Positions 1-10,335 of a stretch of 64,000 nt of DNA are shown here, in pieces; within the stretch, counting starts at the first letter, position 1, and each line of letters opens with the position of its first letter. The stretch comes from Artemia franciscana (lineage: Eukaryota; Arthropoda; Branchiopoda; Anostraca; Artemiidae). The notes beneath the pieces were generated by a model. The model saw only the letters and a list, made by a program, of their open reading frames with translations, did no database searches and was not told where the DNA came from. The DNA lies in NCBI RefSeq assembly GCF_032884065.1, contig NW_027062873.1:1-64000 (forward strand). Direction: 5' to 3'. A program made the translations under genes and the position numbers.

Positions 1-138
1 CCTATATTTTGTGAGCTAATTATTTGGAAATAAGTTCTTATTAATAGTTGCTGAATTTTTTCTTGCCTTATTTTGTTTGATATTTAAATTGTTTACTTGG
101 AAAGTACATTAAATATTTATTAATAATATTATTTGTAG

Positions 139-392
139 ATAGACTACGTCCTCCTTAATACTTCAGTCTCCACAATACAGTCTTTTAGCACTTTAAAAAA
201 GATTCTTATTGCAATTAAATGGCCCTAGTATATCGAGAATGTTTGCTAAGGAATTGGGACCAAAGTGTCAAACTTTAGCGTAAGGAACAAGGTATTAAGG
301 AGGGCGTATCCTCTTCACATGCTGAATAATTTCTGCTCGTTCGAGCTTTAATGTTGCTCCTTGCTTTCAGCTAAAAAACACTTGATTCTTAT
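139..392. repeat. Family P foldback remnant
   Basis: A decayed copy of the palindromic family that is abundant later in the window. The stretch near 145-164 (TACGTCCTCCTTAATA) is the approximate reverse complement of 290-308, and the core CTTTAGCGTAA is at 273-283. The following 320-390 matches the flank seen in other copies (TTTCTGCTCGTT, then TGCTCCTTGCTTTCAGCT). It is degraded and no ends are defined. Bases 1-138 and 393-780 hold nothing I recognise. Confidence 0.55.
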
Positions 393-780
393 TTTTCTGA
401 TATTTTGACGAATTATACTTGGAAATCCCCCTCGCCCTCCGTGGCAAATTCTCTCCCACTAAAAAATTTCAACGGAATTCTTATCCCGTGAAAAATACCA
501 CACCCCTTAATACCCTTTCAACTCAATTTTGGTGATCATTCTCGTATTTCATTATTACTATGAGAATCAAAACTATTTTCATTTTTGAAAAGGTAGAATA
601 TTTTGGTGACATATGAGCACTTATCTTCACTTACCCTGTATTTTGCAGTATTAGCTGGAATAACTTATTCAAGAACTAATCAAGGCAGTTTCAAGTAAAT
701 TTCAAGAAATTCTTTCTCCCAACTTCTGACTTCAATAGCGTTCGTACAATGCCAAGGATAAGCAATCATGGTTGCTATCT

Positions 781-845
781 AAGGTACAGTGTACCTTACA
801 CTGTACCCCTTGTGGGTACCCCTTGTATCCCTTGTGGGATACAAG
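781..845. repeat. Cluster of three short perfect hairpins
   Basis: Three inverted repeats are packed into 65 bp. GGTACAGTGTA (783-793) pairs with 797-807; GTACCC (803-808) pairs with 814-819; CTTGTATCCC (822-831) pairs with 836-845 around a TTGT loop. The first two overlap, so they are alternative structures. No gene or known element lies here. Confidence 0.7.
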
Positions 846-1242
846 AATGAACAATAAGACATTTTATAAGACATCTGCTGTGAACTTTAATCCATTAGTA
901 GCACGATCTATCACTCTTGAAATACATTTCAACTCAACAATCATTAAACAATTTCATCTCATTCTTTTTATTTACCCCCTATTTAACTGTTTATTGTGCA
1001 AGACCTGTCATGGTGTTTATCAAGCTGTGATTATATATTAGTATTTTATACTAATACTAGCTGTTGGGGTGGCACTTCGCGCCATCCCAACACCTAGTTG
1101 GTGGGGCGCTTCGCGCCCCCCCAAGCCCCCCCCGCGCGTGTAAGTCGTTACGCGCCATATTAGTTACGTGCCATTGTAGTTGTGTCCCTGTGTCCCACCT
1201 GTGAATATAGATAGATTTATATATGTGTTTCAAACTACGTAA

Positions 1243-1490
1243 AAATTGCGAATATCCAACATTTTTGGCTTTCCCACTACTGGGAGCTTTCCGTTTCCAA
1301 TTGCCAGCAATTGATCTGAAAATGCTTGACCAGAGTCATCGTTTTGCAATCGGACATGCATATTTGTAGTTAATTTTAATATTTTTACGTGTGCCCATAA
1401 ATTAGAATTTTTCAGGCAAGCATTCATTTCGTGTGCAGGAGTTAAACTACGTAAAAATTGCGAATATACAACATTCTTGGCTTTCCCATT
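1243..1490 (-). repeat. Displaced copy of a helicase segment in the Helitron 3' region
   Basis: Bases about 1278-1440 repeat about 2355-2518, a middle piece of the helicase gene of the same element, with only a few differences visible by eye. The copy sits between two versions of the 3' subterminal motif (AAATTGCGAATAT, followed by TTGGCTTTCCCA) at about 1248-1279 and 1453-1490. It looks like a captured or template-switched duplicate and is not a separate gene. Confidence 0.75.
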
Positions 1491-1622
1491 GTCTGTGCAT
1501 ATACAAAGCCGTATGCACTAATAATGACGTCATATGCAAACGTCTCTTTTCACAAACAAACAAACATGCATACACACAACTCGTTTTTATATAGATAGAT
1601 AGATAGATAGATACAATACAAA

Positions 1623-3653
1623 TTAACTGCGTAAAACTTGCGAATATACAACATTCTTCGCTGTCCAATTGTCGCTGCATATAAATAGATTGTCAGGTTT
1701 ACCGACCCTCGAACATGCAACGTACAATTTTCCATGGGAAAAACAATCAATATTAAGATCTATACCACATTTTTCTAATGATTGACCTTGAGCTTTGTTA
1801 ATGGTGATTGCAAATGCTAATCGAATTGGGAATTGCAATCTTTTAAATTGAAAAGGCAGATCCGTTGGAATCATGGGAATACGAGGAATAAGAACAGCCT
1901 CACCCTCAAAAGGCCCTGTCAAGATTGTGGTCTCTATTAGGTTTTCCATTTTTTTTTTTTACGGCTAGTCGCGTGCCTTTGCAAAGCTTTGGTGGGTTGA
2001 TATTTCTTAAAAGTATTATTGGTACGCCTATTTTTAGTTGTAGCACGTGTGGTGGAAACCCTGAAAGATCTATGGAATTTAAAAATTCAGATGGATAATT
2101 AACCGCTTCATTTGGTTCCAAAACTGTGTCGACTGACTTGTAAAGGACTGCCTGGTCTCGAATCTTGGTCAAAACAATATTGTTGATTTCGTGGACGTCT
2201 ATATTTTTGGGTGTGAGAATCGCTCTTTCACTTAGCCATTTATTATTTTTATAGTTTTTTAGAATATTCGGAAATACTTTTTCAATCAATTCACTTTTGG
2301 ACGTCACTAAATTACAGAAATCAGCAGGTAGTTGTACACGTCCTGAAATTGAGTCTACTGGGAGCTTTCCGTTTCCAATTGCCAGCAATTGATCTGAAAA
2401 TGTTTGACCAGAGTCATCGTTTTGCAATCGGACACGCATATTTGTAGTTAATTTTAATATTTTTACGTGTGCCCATAAATTAGAATTTTTCAGGCAAGCA
2501 TTCATTTCGTCTGCAGGAGTTGATCTAGGTATTATAGGTAATGTTTGCCTGAAATCTCCCGCAAGCAATATTAATGTGCTGCCAAAGGGTTTCGACTTCC
2601 CTCTCAAATCTTTCAAGCATTGAATCAGAGCCTCGAGCGATTTTTGGTGTGCCATTGTGCACTCATCCCAAATAATGAGTTTGCATTGCTGCAATACTTT
2701 ATCCATCCCAGATGATTTGGAAATATTGCACGTGGGAGTTTCTGTAGAATGCCAATTCAGAGGCAATTTCAAAGCGGAATGAGCACTTCTTCCACCAGGC
2801 AGCAATGTTGCGGCTTTCCGGACGACGCAATTGCCAACGCTATATCATTTTTTGATCGAATTGATGCCAGAATCAGTTTTATCACAAACGTTTTACCAGT
2901 ACCTCCTGGCGCATCCAAAAAGAAAATTTCTCCAACGTTGTTATCGACACAATGCATTATCGTATCATAAATGTCTTTTTGTTCCGACGTTAACTTGGAA
3001 ATGTTATTTTGTACATACGACAATAGATCACCCGTACTGTAACTTTGTTCACGATCCAATTCTACACATGTCGAAACAGCAGCGATACGGTTTGGTGAAG
3101 GCATTCCCAAATTCTGAAGAGGTTTGTTTGCCATACGTACGCACAAATCTTCTATAATAACTAAAGTGTAGTTATAAATTTCTGATGTAAAATCAAAAGT
3201 CATATCTGACGTCTCTAACTGTTTTCGATGGATTATATCTTCGGACATTTTTGACTTATATTTTTCCCATAACTCTGTAGGAGTTGATGGAGAGCAAGTT
3301 GTTAAAATGATGCCAAACAATGCACGAATTCGACTTGGGGTTGACGTTCCGCACGCGTCATTGATGCAGTTATCCCAGTGTTGGTCATTCTCCAATAAAT
3401 TCAGAGCTTGGCATGCACTACGGTAAGTGTCATGCATAGTACCGTTTATAGTTCTCAAATACTCAAAGGATGTCGGACCGGGTACATTCACCAAAAGCAG
3501 GCGTAGAAAGAAGCATTCATATTGATTGGGGTGAACGGTGTAGAGTATTCCTATCGTGGTATCTTTGAAGATGGAAGGTTGGCCGTCGACTGACTTACCC
3601 TGTTTTCGATGTTCAAATACTTTATTTTTAGTATTCCACGTGCTTGAATACAT
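1623..3653 (-). pseudogene. Helitron Pif1-like helicase, frameshifted
   Basis: Three overlapping open frames (2769-3653, 1906-2805, 1623-1949) together cover a Pif1-type superfamily 1 helicase. Walker A (GGTGKTF) is near 2890-2915, the Walker B-like WDECTMAH is near 2650-2680, and the C-terminal motifs TINKAQGQSLEK and HGKLYVACSRV are near 1710-1800. The reading frame shifts near 2800, just after LAIASSG, and again near 1950 in an A-run. In Helitrons this domain is fused to a Rep nuclease and unwinds DNA during rolling-circle transfer; here the Rep part is absent. Homology to the copy at 26659-28985 is very high, so decay is fairly recent. Confidence 0.85.
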
Positions 3654-3796
3654 TCGTTTTGAGCAGCTTCCTCGGGTGTTGCCATTGTAGGTTCTTCAGT
3701 CATTTTACAATTAGAAATTTCTCTTTCAACGGTAATCTTACAATTAAAACTTTGTCTTTGAACAATATTCTTAAATACCTGTGTCCTGGTCGTCAT
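3551..3796 (-). pseudogene. Second ORF1-like start fused to helicase
   Basis: The frame contains KMTEEPTMATPEEAAQ, the same opening as the Helitron N-terminal protein at 24296, and then jumps into sequence matching the region just before the helicase (KIKYLNIENR versus WNTKNKVFERR in the intact frame). Everything between, including the Rep domain, is deleted. The join is frameshifted relative to the helicase. This is a deletion junction and not a functional gene. Confidence 0.6.
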
Positions 3797-3928
3797 TTAT
3801 ATTCCCTGTGTCCCGGTCGTCATTTGTGTCCCGGTATCCCGGTCTGTAATTTCTCTTTGAGTGTTTTTTTCTTTTTAGTATTTTTTAGTTTTTTACATTT
3901 TTTCTTTTTTCAGTTTTCTTTTTCTTCT

Positions 3929-4279
3929 TTATTTTTCAGCTTCACTATGAAATACATATCGCCGAACCTTTGTTTTTTTAACTAAAATCTGGTAGGCATT
4001 GATGACCTTATCCAAGTCAAAATCCCAAACCCAATCATCATCGCTATCATTTTCAGTTTTGATATGTTTTGACTCTCGCTGTCCAGGTTGATCTTCATCT
4101 AACTGCGCGGTTTTGTGTTCTTTAGCCTCAAGCCTGTTTCCTTGCTGTTCTTTTGATTCCTCGGCACGCTTTCTTTTCTGACTTTCTCTATCAGCAGCAA
4201 GTTTTTTGGCATAGACCCTTTGAGCATCTTCATCGCCTTTTGCCATTGTAAGTTCATCAGTCATTTTAAACTTAAACAT
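3929..4279 (-). pseudogene. Helitron N-terminal STPR-like protein fragment
   Basis: An open frame of 116 codons beginning MTDELTMAK. Residues about 25-48 form one copy of the 23-residue Arg/Glu-rich repeat (DRESQKRKRAEESKEQQ) that is present seven times in the copy at 24361-24843. The C-terminal half has an acidic patch (ENDSDDDWVWDFDLDKV) found again at 32625-32690. The repeat resembles the STPR (score-and-three) DNA-binding repeat of FMBP-1-type proteins, so a DNA-binding role is inferred. It is cut off from the Rep-helicase part by the internal deletion. Confidence 0.6.
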
Positions 4280-4309
4280 TGATAGATTTCTACGTGAACA
4301 TATATGTCT

Positions 4310-4434
4310 TAAATATCTTTAATGACGTCACCGTCATAGCAAAAATGACGACAGCTAACTTCACGACGTCAGTCGACACAGAAACATGACGTCACCTGAT
4401 CCACAGACAGACAGCTTATTTTTATATATATAGA
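4310..4434 (-). promoter_or_regulatory. Helitron 5' end with TATA-like start and TGACGTCA boxes
   Basis: The 5' terminus reads TCTATATATATAAAAATAAG on the minus strand, which contains a good TATA box. TGACGTC boxes follow downstream at about 4388-4394, 4364-4370 and 4321-4329. TGACGTCA is the classic CRE/ATF-type bZIP site. The same arrangement is repeated at every Helitron 5' end in the window, so it is probably the element's promoter. This is inferred from motifs only. Confidence 0.5.
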
Positions 4435-4479
4435 TATCTTATTGTTCGTGACATTAGCAATAAAATTCAATTTTTTTTA

Positions 4480-4545
4480 TTTTGATTACCATTGAGCCGG
4501 GTCACTCTTTACTACAGTTCGTTACCACGAAATGTTTGATCAAAT
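4480..4545 (+). repeat. Family P terminal fragment
   Basis: Sequence TTGAGCCGGGTCACTC followed by ACAGTTCGTTACCACGAA matches the hairpin end of family P seen at 37210-37271 and, reversed, at 55776 and 63511. The fragment stops soon after the hairpin. The rest of 4546-4800 shows nothing recognisable. Confidence 0.6.
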
Positions 4546-4809
4546 CAAGCAGAAAGCTGGCAAAACAGGATTATAGTGGTTTGAATTATAACTTTCAACC
4601 TTGAAATTCATAAAGTTCTATTAATATGAAATAATACAAAGATTTTCTACTACAGGCAAAATCATCTTAACCGAATTGTCAATTTTTAGAAATGGGTTAA
4701 ACCAAATTTTTGAGAACAATATTAAAACCTTTCATACTTAAGTCAAGCAAAAACCATGAAAGTCAATAAATTACATGTAAAACAACAAAAATATAAAAAA
4801 TATTTACAC

Positions 4810-4897
4810 TTTTGATTTCCGGCTCCTTCTCCTCTACTTCCTTTTGTACGTTGTCATCCATCAAGAATAATCTCAATTTCAACGAGCCTTTCCCCCT
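4810..4897 (-). CDS. Possible internal exon, unidentified
   Basis: On the minus strand a good splice acceptor (pyrimidine-rich, ending TTCTAG) at 4898-4899 is followed by an open, charged stretch reading GSLKLRLFLMDDN and KEVEEKEPEIK. A weak GT donor follows at 4809-4808. The amino acid composition looks coding, but I cannot assign a family. It could belong to the same minus-strand gene as the exons at 12.2-12.5 kb, or be chance. Confidence 0.25.
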
Positions 4898-5132
4898 CTA
4901 GAACAAAGAAAAAGGATTCAATTATAAACGTTTGAGAGTAACAAAGCGAGAAATACCACACACTGTTGTAGTTTGATATATGGTATGTTAGATACACTGT
5001 AGGTAGACATGATTTATCCTCAAATCTATGCATCCCTGATATCACAGTCTACTTTACAAAGGAGAGACCAGATGATCCAAGTCAGAAGAAAGGCACTAAA
5101 AACAGATTTTGTATTTGAAATTAAATAAAAAG

Positions 5133-5408
5133 ACAAGTTTTTTTTAACTGCAAGTAAGGAGCATCAAAACTTAAAACGAACAGAAATTATTCTGTATATG
5201 AAAGGGGTTGTCCCCTCCTCAATGCCGCGCTCTTTACGCTAAAGTTTGACTCTTTCTCACAACTCTACATTATAAAACAACAAAAAGACTTTTGCGTAAA
5301 GAGTGAGGCGTTGAGTAGGGGACAACCCCTTTCATATTTGGCATAATTTCTGCTCGTTTTAAGTTTTAATATCGCTCCTTACTTGGAGTTAAAAAAAAAC
5401 TTGTTTTT
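5133..5408. repeat. Family P foldback copy a
   Basis: A long palindrome. The left arm (about 5133-5245) contains CTGCAAGTAAGGAGC, TTAAAACGAACAG and GCTCTTTACGCTAAAG; the right arm (about 5290-5408) is its near reverse complement. The variable stretch GGGGTTGTCCCCTCC in the left arm is matched by GGGGACAACCCC on the right. The central loop is unique. Such a structure would fold as a hairpin of about 115-bp arms. No protein is encoded. Confidence 0.85.
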
Positions 5409-5889
5409 TCGTTTAATTTCTGAACGTTTTTGAATTAAAACATGTTTTGATTTTGGCTCACCGCACATGAATATTTAAAACAAAATTTGCATATTAATAT
5501 TTGTTTTTGGCTAAATGGCTTTCTCATATTTTGATCGGACAATTTTGAAACTAAGGGGTGACGGAGAAGGTCTAGTTCCCTTCTGAATTTTGGTTAATCA
5601 AAAATACGGCTAGAACTTTTTATTGTTTACGAAAGTTTTTATTAGTAATAAATATATCATCCTAATTCTTTAAGAATGACCCTTGAATCACAAAGACCGT
5701 AGAATAAACAGTTGAAATTACTAAAAATACTTTAGCGTAATGAGCAAGGTATTGTGGAGAAGACGAACCCCCTTATATACATAATGTTTTCTGTTTGTTT
5801 TAAGTTTAATGCTGCTCCTTACTTCCAGTTGAAAAAACTTCTTTTTAGTTTATTTTTTCATTGTTCTTTTTTTTAATTAAATAAAAAAA
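5409..5889 (+). repeat. Family P inter-palindrome segment
   Basis: Non-coding sequence shared with 6155-6540, 7690-7975, 11080-11215, 35854-36180 and (reversed) 56940-57245. Its recognisable run is TTTTGGCTCACCGCAC, then GGCTAAATGGCTTTCTCA, then a purine-rich stretch and a CTAGTTGCCCTCC-like motif. It ends in a second, asymmetric palindrome fragment with CTTTAGCGTAATGAGC near 5733-5748. Confidence 0.7.
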
Positions 5890-6154
5890 AACAATTTTTT
5901 AACTGCAAGTAAGAAGCGACATTAAAACTTAAAACAAACAGAAATTATTCCGTATATGAAAGGGGTTCTCCCCTCTGCAACACTCCGCTCTTTACGCTAA
6001 CGTTTGACTCTTTGTCACAGCTCTACTTTTTCAAACAAATAAAAAAAACTTTAGCGTAAAGAGCGGGGCGTTGCAGAGGGGAGAACCCCTTTACTAATTT
6101 CTGTTCGTTTTAAGTTTTAATGTCGCTCCTTACTTGCAGTTAAAAACTTGTTTT
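5890..6154. repeat. Family P foldback copy b
   Basis: A palindrome of the same family as 5133-5408. Its variable arm segment differs (GGGGTTCTCCCCTCTGCAAC) but is mirrored within the copy by GTTGCAGAGGGGAGAACCCC at about 6073-6092. Core motif GCTCTTTACGCTAA / CTTTAGCGTAAAGAGC is present on the two arms. The loop is unique to the copy. Confidence 0.85.
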
Positions 6155-7979
6155 CTTATTGATCTTTCAACGTTTTTGAATTAATTCATGTTTTTATTTT
6201 GGCTCACCGCACTTGAATAATTAAAACGAAATTTCCATATCTTTTTTTTTTAGCTAAATGGCTTTCTCATTGTTTTGATTGAACGATTTTGATAAAAAAA
6301 AGGGGCGGGGGAGGAGGCCTAGTTGCCCTCCAGTTTTCGGTTACTTAAAAATGCAACTTGATTATTTATTTTTTTAGGAACGTTTTTGTTAGTAATAAAC
6401 ATACGTACCTTACGAATTAACTTACATAAGGAACTTCAATATTATTTACCGTAGAATAAATAGTTGAAATTGCTAAGAATACTTTAGCATAAATAGCGAG
6501 GTATTTAGGAGGAGAAGAACCCCTTATATGCGCAATAATCTCTGTTCGTTTTAAGTTTTAATGCTACTCCTTGCTTTCAATTGAAAATACTTTTTCTTGG
6601 TTATTTTTTCATTGTTTTTTATAGCAATGCTAGAAAATCTTCCGCCATTTTCATTGAATTTCTCTTCCCCCCATGACAAATTCCTCCAAGGAAAGATCTT
6701 TCCACATAGCCGCCTTCCCTTGACCCCCCCCCCTCCCCAAACCAAAAAATCCCCCTGAAGACGTCGGTACACTTCCCAATAACCCTTACTGTATGTAAAC
6801 ATTGGTCAAAGTTAGTAACTTGCAGCCCCTCCTCCAGGGACTGTGGGGGGTAAGTCATCCCCAAAGACATAGTGTTTAAGGTTTCTGACTATGCGGAACA
6901 AAATGGCTATCTCAAAATTTTTATCCGTTGACTTTGGGAAAACAACGAGCGTGGGGCCTAGATACCTTCGAATTTTTTTTGGTAACTTAAAAAGGGCACT
7001 AGAACTTTTTAATTCCATTAGAATGAGCCCTCTTGCGGCATTCTAGGACCACTTGGTCAATACGATGACCCCTGGAAAAAAAATAACACGCACCCGTGAT
7101 TTGTCTTATGGCAAAAAAAAAACGAAATTCCTTATTTTTATAGATAGGAGCTTGAAATGTTTGTTATACAGTTCTCTGACACGCTGGATGCGGTGGTGTT
7201 ATTTTTGTTAAGATTCTATGACTTCTAGGGGTGTTTCTCCCTATTTTCAAAAATAAGGTTATTTGGAAGTTTACAGACGTTTTCAGGGGGATGTTTTGGT
7301 TGGGGAGGGGTTGAGAAGAGGAGGATATTTTGAGAAACTTTCTTTGGAGGAGTTTGTCATGGGAGAAGAAAATTTCCATGAAGGGAGCGCAGGATTTTCT
7401 AGCATTATTAAAAAAAATAGTGAAAAAATAAATATGAAAAAGTTTTTTCAACTGAAAGTAAGGAGCAGCATTAAAACTTAAAACGAACAGAAATTATCAC
7501 GCATATGCTGGGCTCACCTCCTCCTAATACCTCGCTCTTTACGCTAAAGTATTTTTAGTAATTTCAGCTATTTATTCTACGGCTTTTGTGATTCAGGGGT
7601 CATTCCGAAGAAATTGAGACAAATTTTAAGCTTTAGTGTAAAGAGCGAGGCACCAACGAGGGGGTGAAACCCCTCATATACGTAATAAAACATGAGAATG
7701 CAGAAGTTCGTGGGAAAATTTGTAGGTTACGTATATCTTTTACTAATAAAAACATTCGTAAAAAATTAAAATTTTTAGTTGCCTCTTAAAGTAACCAAAA
7801 AACTGGATGGCAACTAGGCCTCCTCCCCCACTCCTTTTTTCACAATCATTCGATCAAAACTATGAGAAAGCCATTTAGCCAAAAAATAAATATACAAGTT
7901 TCGTCTTAGTTATTCATCTGCAGAGAGCCAAAATCAAAACATGCATTGATTCAAAAACGTTCAGAAACTAAATAAAAAA
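6155..7979. repeat. Family P body, two opposed halves
   Basis: About 6155-7250 runs in the + orientation (same order as 35854-37080) and about 7250-7979 runs in the reverse orientation (same order as 56450-57245), so two copies meet head to head near 7250. Short open frames here (6551-6870 -, 7263-7481 +) are translations of the same repeat on opposite strands and carry no protein similarity I recognise. No genes are seen. Confidence 0.7.
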
Positions 7980-8251
7980 AAACAAGCTTTTTTAACAAGA
8001 AGTAACGTGCGACATTAAAACGAACAGAAATTACTTCGTATGTGAAAGGGGCTGCTTCCTCATCATCACCCCGCTCTTTACGGTAAAGTTTTTTACTGTT
8101 TTAAAAAGTAGAGTTAAGAGAAAGAGTCAAACTTTACCGTAAAGAGCGGGGCGTTGATGAGGAAGCAGTCCCTTCTTTTGTAGGAAGTAATATCTGTTCG
8201 TTTTAAGTTTTAATGTCGCTCCTTACTTTCCGTTAAAAAAAACTTGTTTTT
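7980..8251. repeat. Family P foldback copy c
   Basis: The arms carry GGGCTGCTTCCTCATCA on the left and its complement TGATGAGGAAGCAGTCCC on the right, around GCTCTTTACGGTAAAG / CTTTACCGTAAAGAGC. Note that the core itself has changed (GGTAAAG instead of GCTAAAG) identically on both arms. It has the same outer flanks as copies a, b, d and e. Confidence 0.85.
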
Positions 8252-8255
8252 TATT

Positions 8256-9560
8256 TATTTATTAAAAGAAACGACATTGCCTAGAAGGGATTAATCAACA
8301 GAGGGTGCGAAGTGAAAGGATTCACATTGTTTTACCTGTAGAGATTATTTCAAATTATCTCTATTTTTATTTAGCAAACGTTTGACATGTCAACAGATCC
8401 TTAAGCCCTCGGAGTTTTCATGACTTTAGTACCGTAATCAGATATCCAAAAGGAATGCGAACGGGCCTTTCGCCATCTCTTAGAAAAACCAACACACAAA
8501 TCATTGAATTGCTGGTTTCTTGGCAGATTACAAGATATAAAATACTTTGACAAATCTGTGAGACGTCACGTGAATATCATAACCTTGGTGTTTTTTACCT
8601 TTAGTTTTGTCGGCTAATCAGATATCTAAAGAGATTGGCTTCTAAAGATGTCGGCTAATCATATATCTAAACCTAAAACCTCTAACTTCTTTTACTTGTG
8701 TCATTACCAAAGCTTGTTTCGTAGCCCCTGGTTTCATCGTCCGATATATTCAATCGCTATTCATTTTATTCTTGTTTTATTTGTCTTTTAACCGCAAATT
8801 TCACTGTCCTCCATGTTTGTTCATCACTACCTTAGAATTTTTTTTTATGCCCTTTTCTTCAGCTGTTCAGATCCATTCATCATCTTATGTAATTCTGGAT
8901 TGCCTGGTACTTATGATCTATCATCAAACCATAAATTTTGTTGAACAACATTTTCGTTTGCGATTGGATGTGATTATTGATGTCACTTGCTCCATACTCT
9001 TTGTTTTAGCTGTTCGGAGTCACTTGTCATTTTGCACAATATTACATGTCTTTGGTTCATATTTGATTTATCATACTCGTTGTTAAATGTTTTCTAACCG
9101 CAAACTTGACTCGGTGCCAGTTCTGCTTGTGGTTGTTTGGGATTCTCCCTGCTGCAAGTCTCCTAAGCATATATTTTGTTGTAAATTATTTTCATTGGGA
9201 ATTTGCAGTGATTTCCGATCTTTTGCTATTCAAATTTAATTATTTTCTTATAATATTGTATAAAATGTAATTTTGATTTACCTTTTAACCGTAGATTTTC
9301 TTTAGCAATAATTTTTACTGCATTTCAGTGTAATTCTTACTGTCTTTTGTTCCATGCTCTTTACTTTAGTTGCTTGGGGTTATTTATCATTTTGAACAAT
9401 TTTGTTTGTCTTCGCTTCCTATTTGATTGATTATACTCGTTCACACATCTTCTCTAACTTTACATTTTGTATAACATTGCTTTCATTTGTAATTCGTCTT
9501 AGGTCTTCCTCTCACTTGTCCTCCAATATATTTATAATGGGGAAACTGCTTACAGCACAA
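8256..9560. other. No gene seen; degenerate repeats
   Basis: AT-rich sequence without convincing coding potential. A loose repeat is visible: TTTTAACCGCAAATTTC near 8788, TTCTAACCGCAAACTTG near 9093 and TTTTAACCGTAGATTTTC near 9284. A longer segment (cacttgtcattttgcacaat then gtctttgg) near 9020-9060 resembles 9380-9430. The 104-codon open frame at 8772-9086 falls in this repeat and is probably not a gene. Confidence 0.4.
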
Positions 9561-9639
9561 AATGATTAGTGTCATTAGAAGCCCCAGCGTAGAAAATACC
9601 CTTCCAGTGGGTGAAAGGAGTTGCCGGAAGGATAAGGAG

Positions 9640-10335
9640 GATTGTTTGCTTTTTCCCCAGGGGTGATCGTATAAAGCCAGTGATCCTAAAAGATCAGGAG
9701 AGGGCTTATTTGATTCAAAATAAATTTTTAGTGCCCTTTTTCAGTTAACAATAATATTGGAGGGCAGCTGCACCCTCCTCCCATCCCTGTTTTTACTCAA
9801 AACTGTCCAATCATGATTTTTAGATAGCCATTTTCTTCAGAATCGTCAAAAAACCTAATAGCTATATCTTTGAGGATAACTTGACCCCAATGGACTTCAG
9901 GAGAAAGGTTGCAATTATGAACTTTGCCTGTTGCTTACATATAGTATTGGATATTGGTAAGCATAAGGATATTTTCAGGGGGGGCATCTTCTGGTGGGGT
10001 GGCTTACGTGGGAGGATCTTTCTATGGGTGATTTTTAGGGGGGTGGGAATATCACATGAGAGGGGGAGCTGGAGTTCCCAGCATTAATTGAAAAACTATG
10101 AGAAATTTAATAAAAAACAAGTTCTTCAACTGAAAGTGAGAATCAACTTAAAAAAAACGAAATTATTACGTATATGGGGGGATTGCCCCCTCCTTAGTAC
10201 CTTGCTCTTTACGCTTAAGTGTTTTTTGAATTTGTAAAAAGCTTTAATTTTATTTAAACGGTTCTTGTGTAAAAAGAGTCCTTCTTAAATAATGGTGCTC
10301 CTTACCTTCAGTTGAAAAACCTTATGTTTTAGTTT
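9640..10335 (+). repeat. Family P diverged copy
   Basis: Retains the characteristic order GGGGTGATCGTAT, GATCCTAAAAGATCA, a TTGGAGGGCAGCTGC-like motif, and near 10200 CTTGCTCTTTACGCTTAAG followed by a TGCTCCTTACCTTCAGTTG end. It is considerably more diverged than the copies at 35.5-37.3 kb. The short open frame 9881-10087 is within it. Bases 10336-11080 show no gene; about 10650-10770 is weakly similar to about 4990-5110. Confidence 0.6.

Larger units (their letters stand above)
1057..4434 (-). mobile_element. Helitron, internally deleted copy
   Basis: Read on the minus strand, the element starts with TC at 4434-4433 in a TATATATATAAAAATAAG context and ends in CTAG at 1060-1057. It is flanked by A (5') and T (3'), as expected for Helitron insertion between A and T. 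Three TGACGTCA-like boxes lie in the first 130 bp. The 3' end carries two successive GC-rich hairpin/CTAG units (outer CTAG 1057-1060, inner CTAG 1094-1097). Inside are one ORF1-type segment (3929-4279), a short T-rich and CCCGGTCGTC minisatellite stretch (3785-3925), a second ORF1-like start fused to helicase (3551-3796), and most of a Pif1-like helicase. The HUH Rep domain is missing, so it is a deletion derivative unable to move by itself. Confidence 0.85.

Noticed and set aside
772..1041. 89-codon + strand frame upstream of the first Helitron
   Set aside because: It lies over the hairpin cluster, has a low-information translation and no similarity to a known protein.
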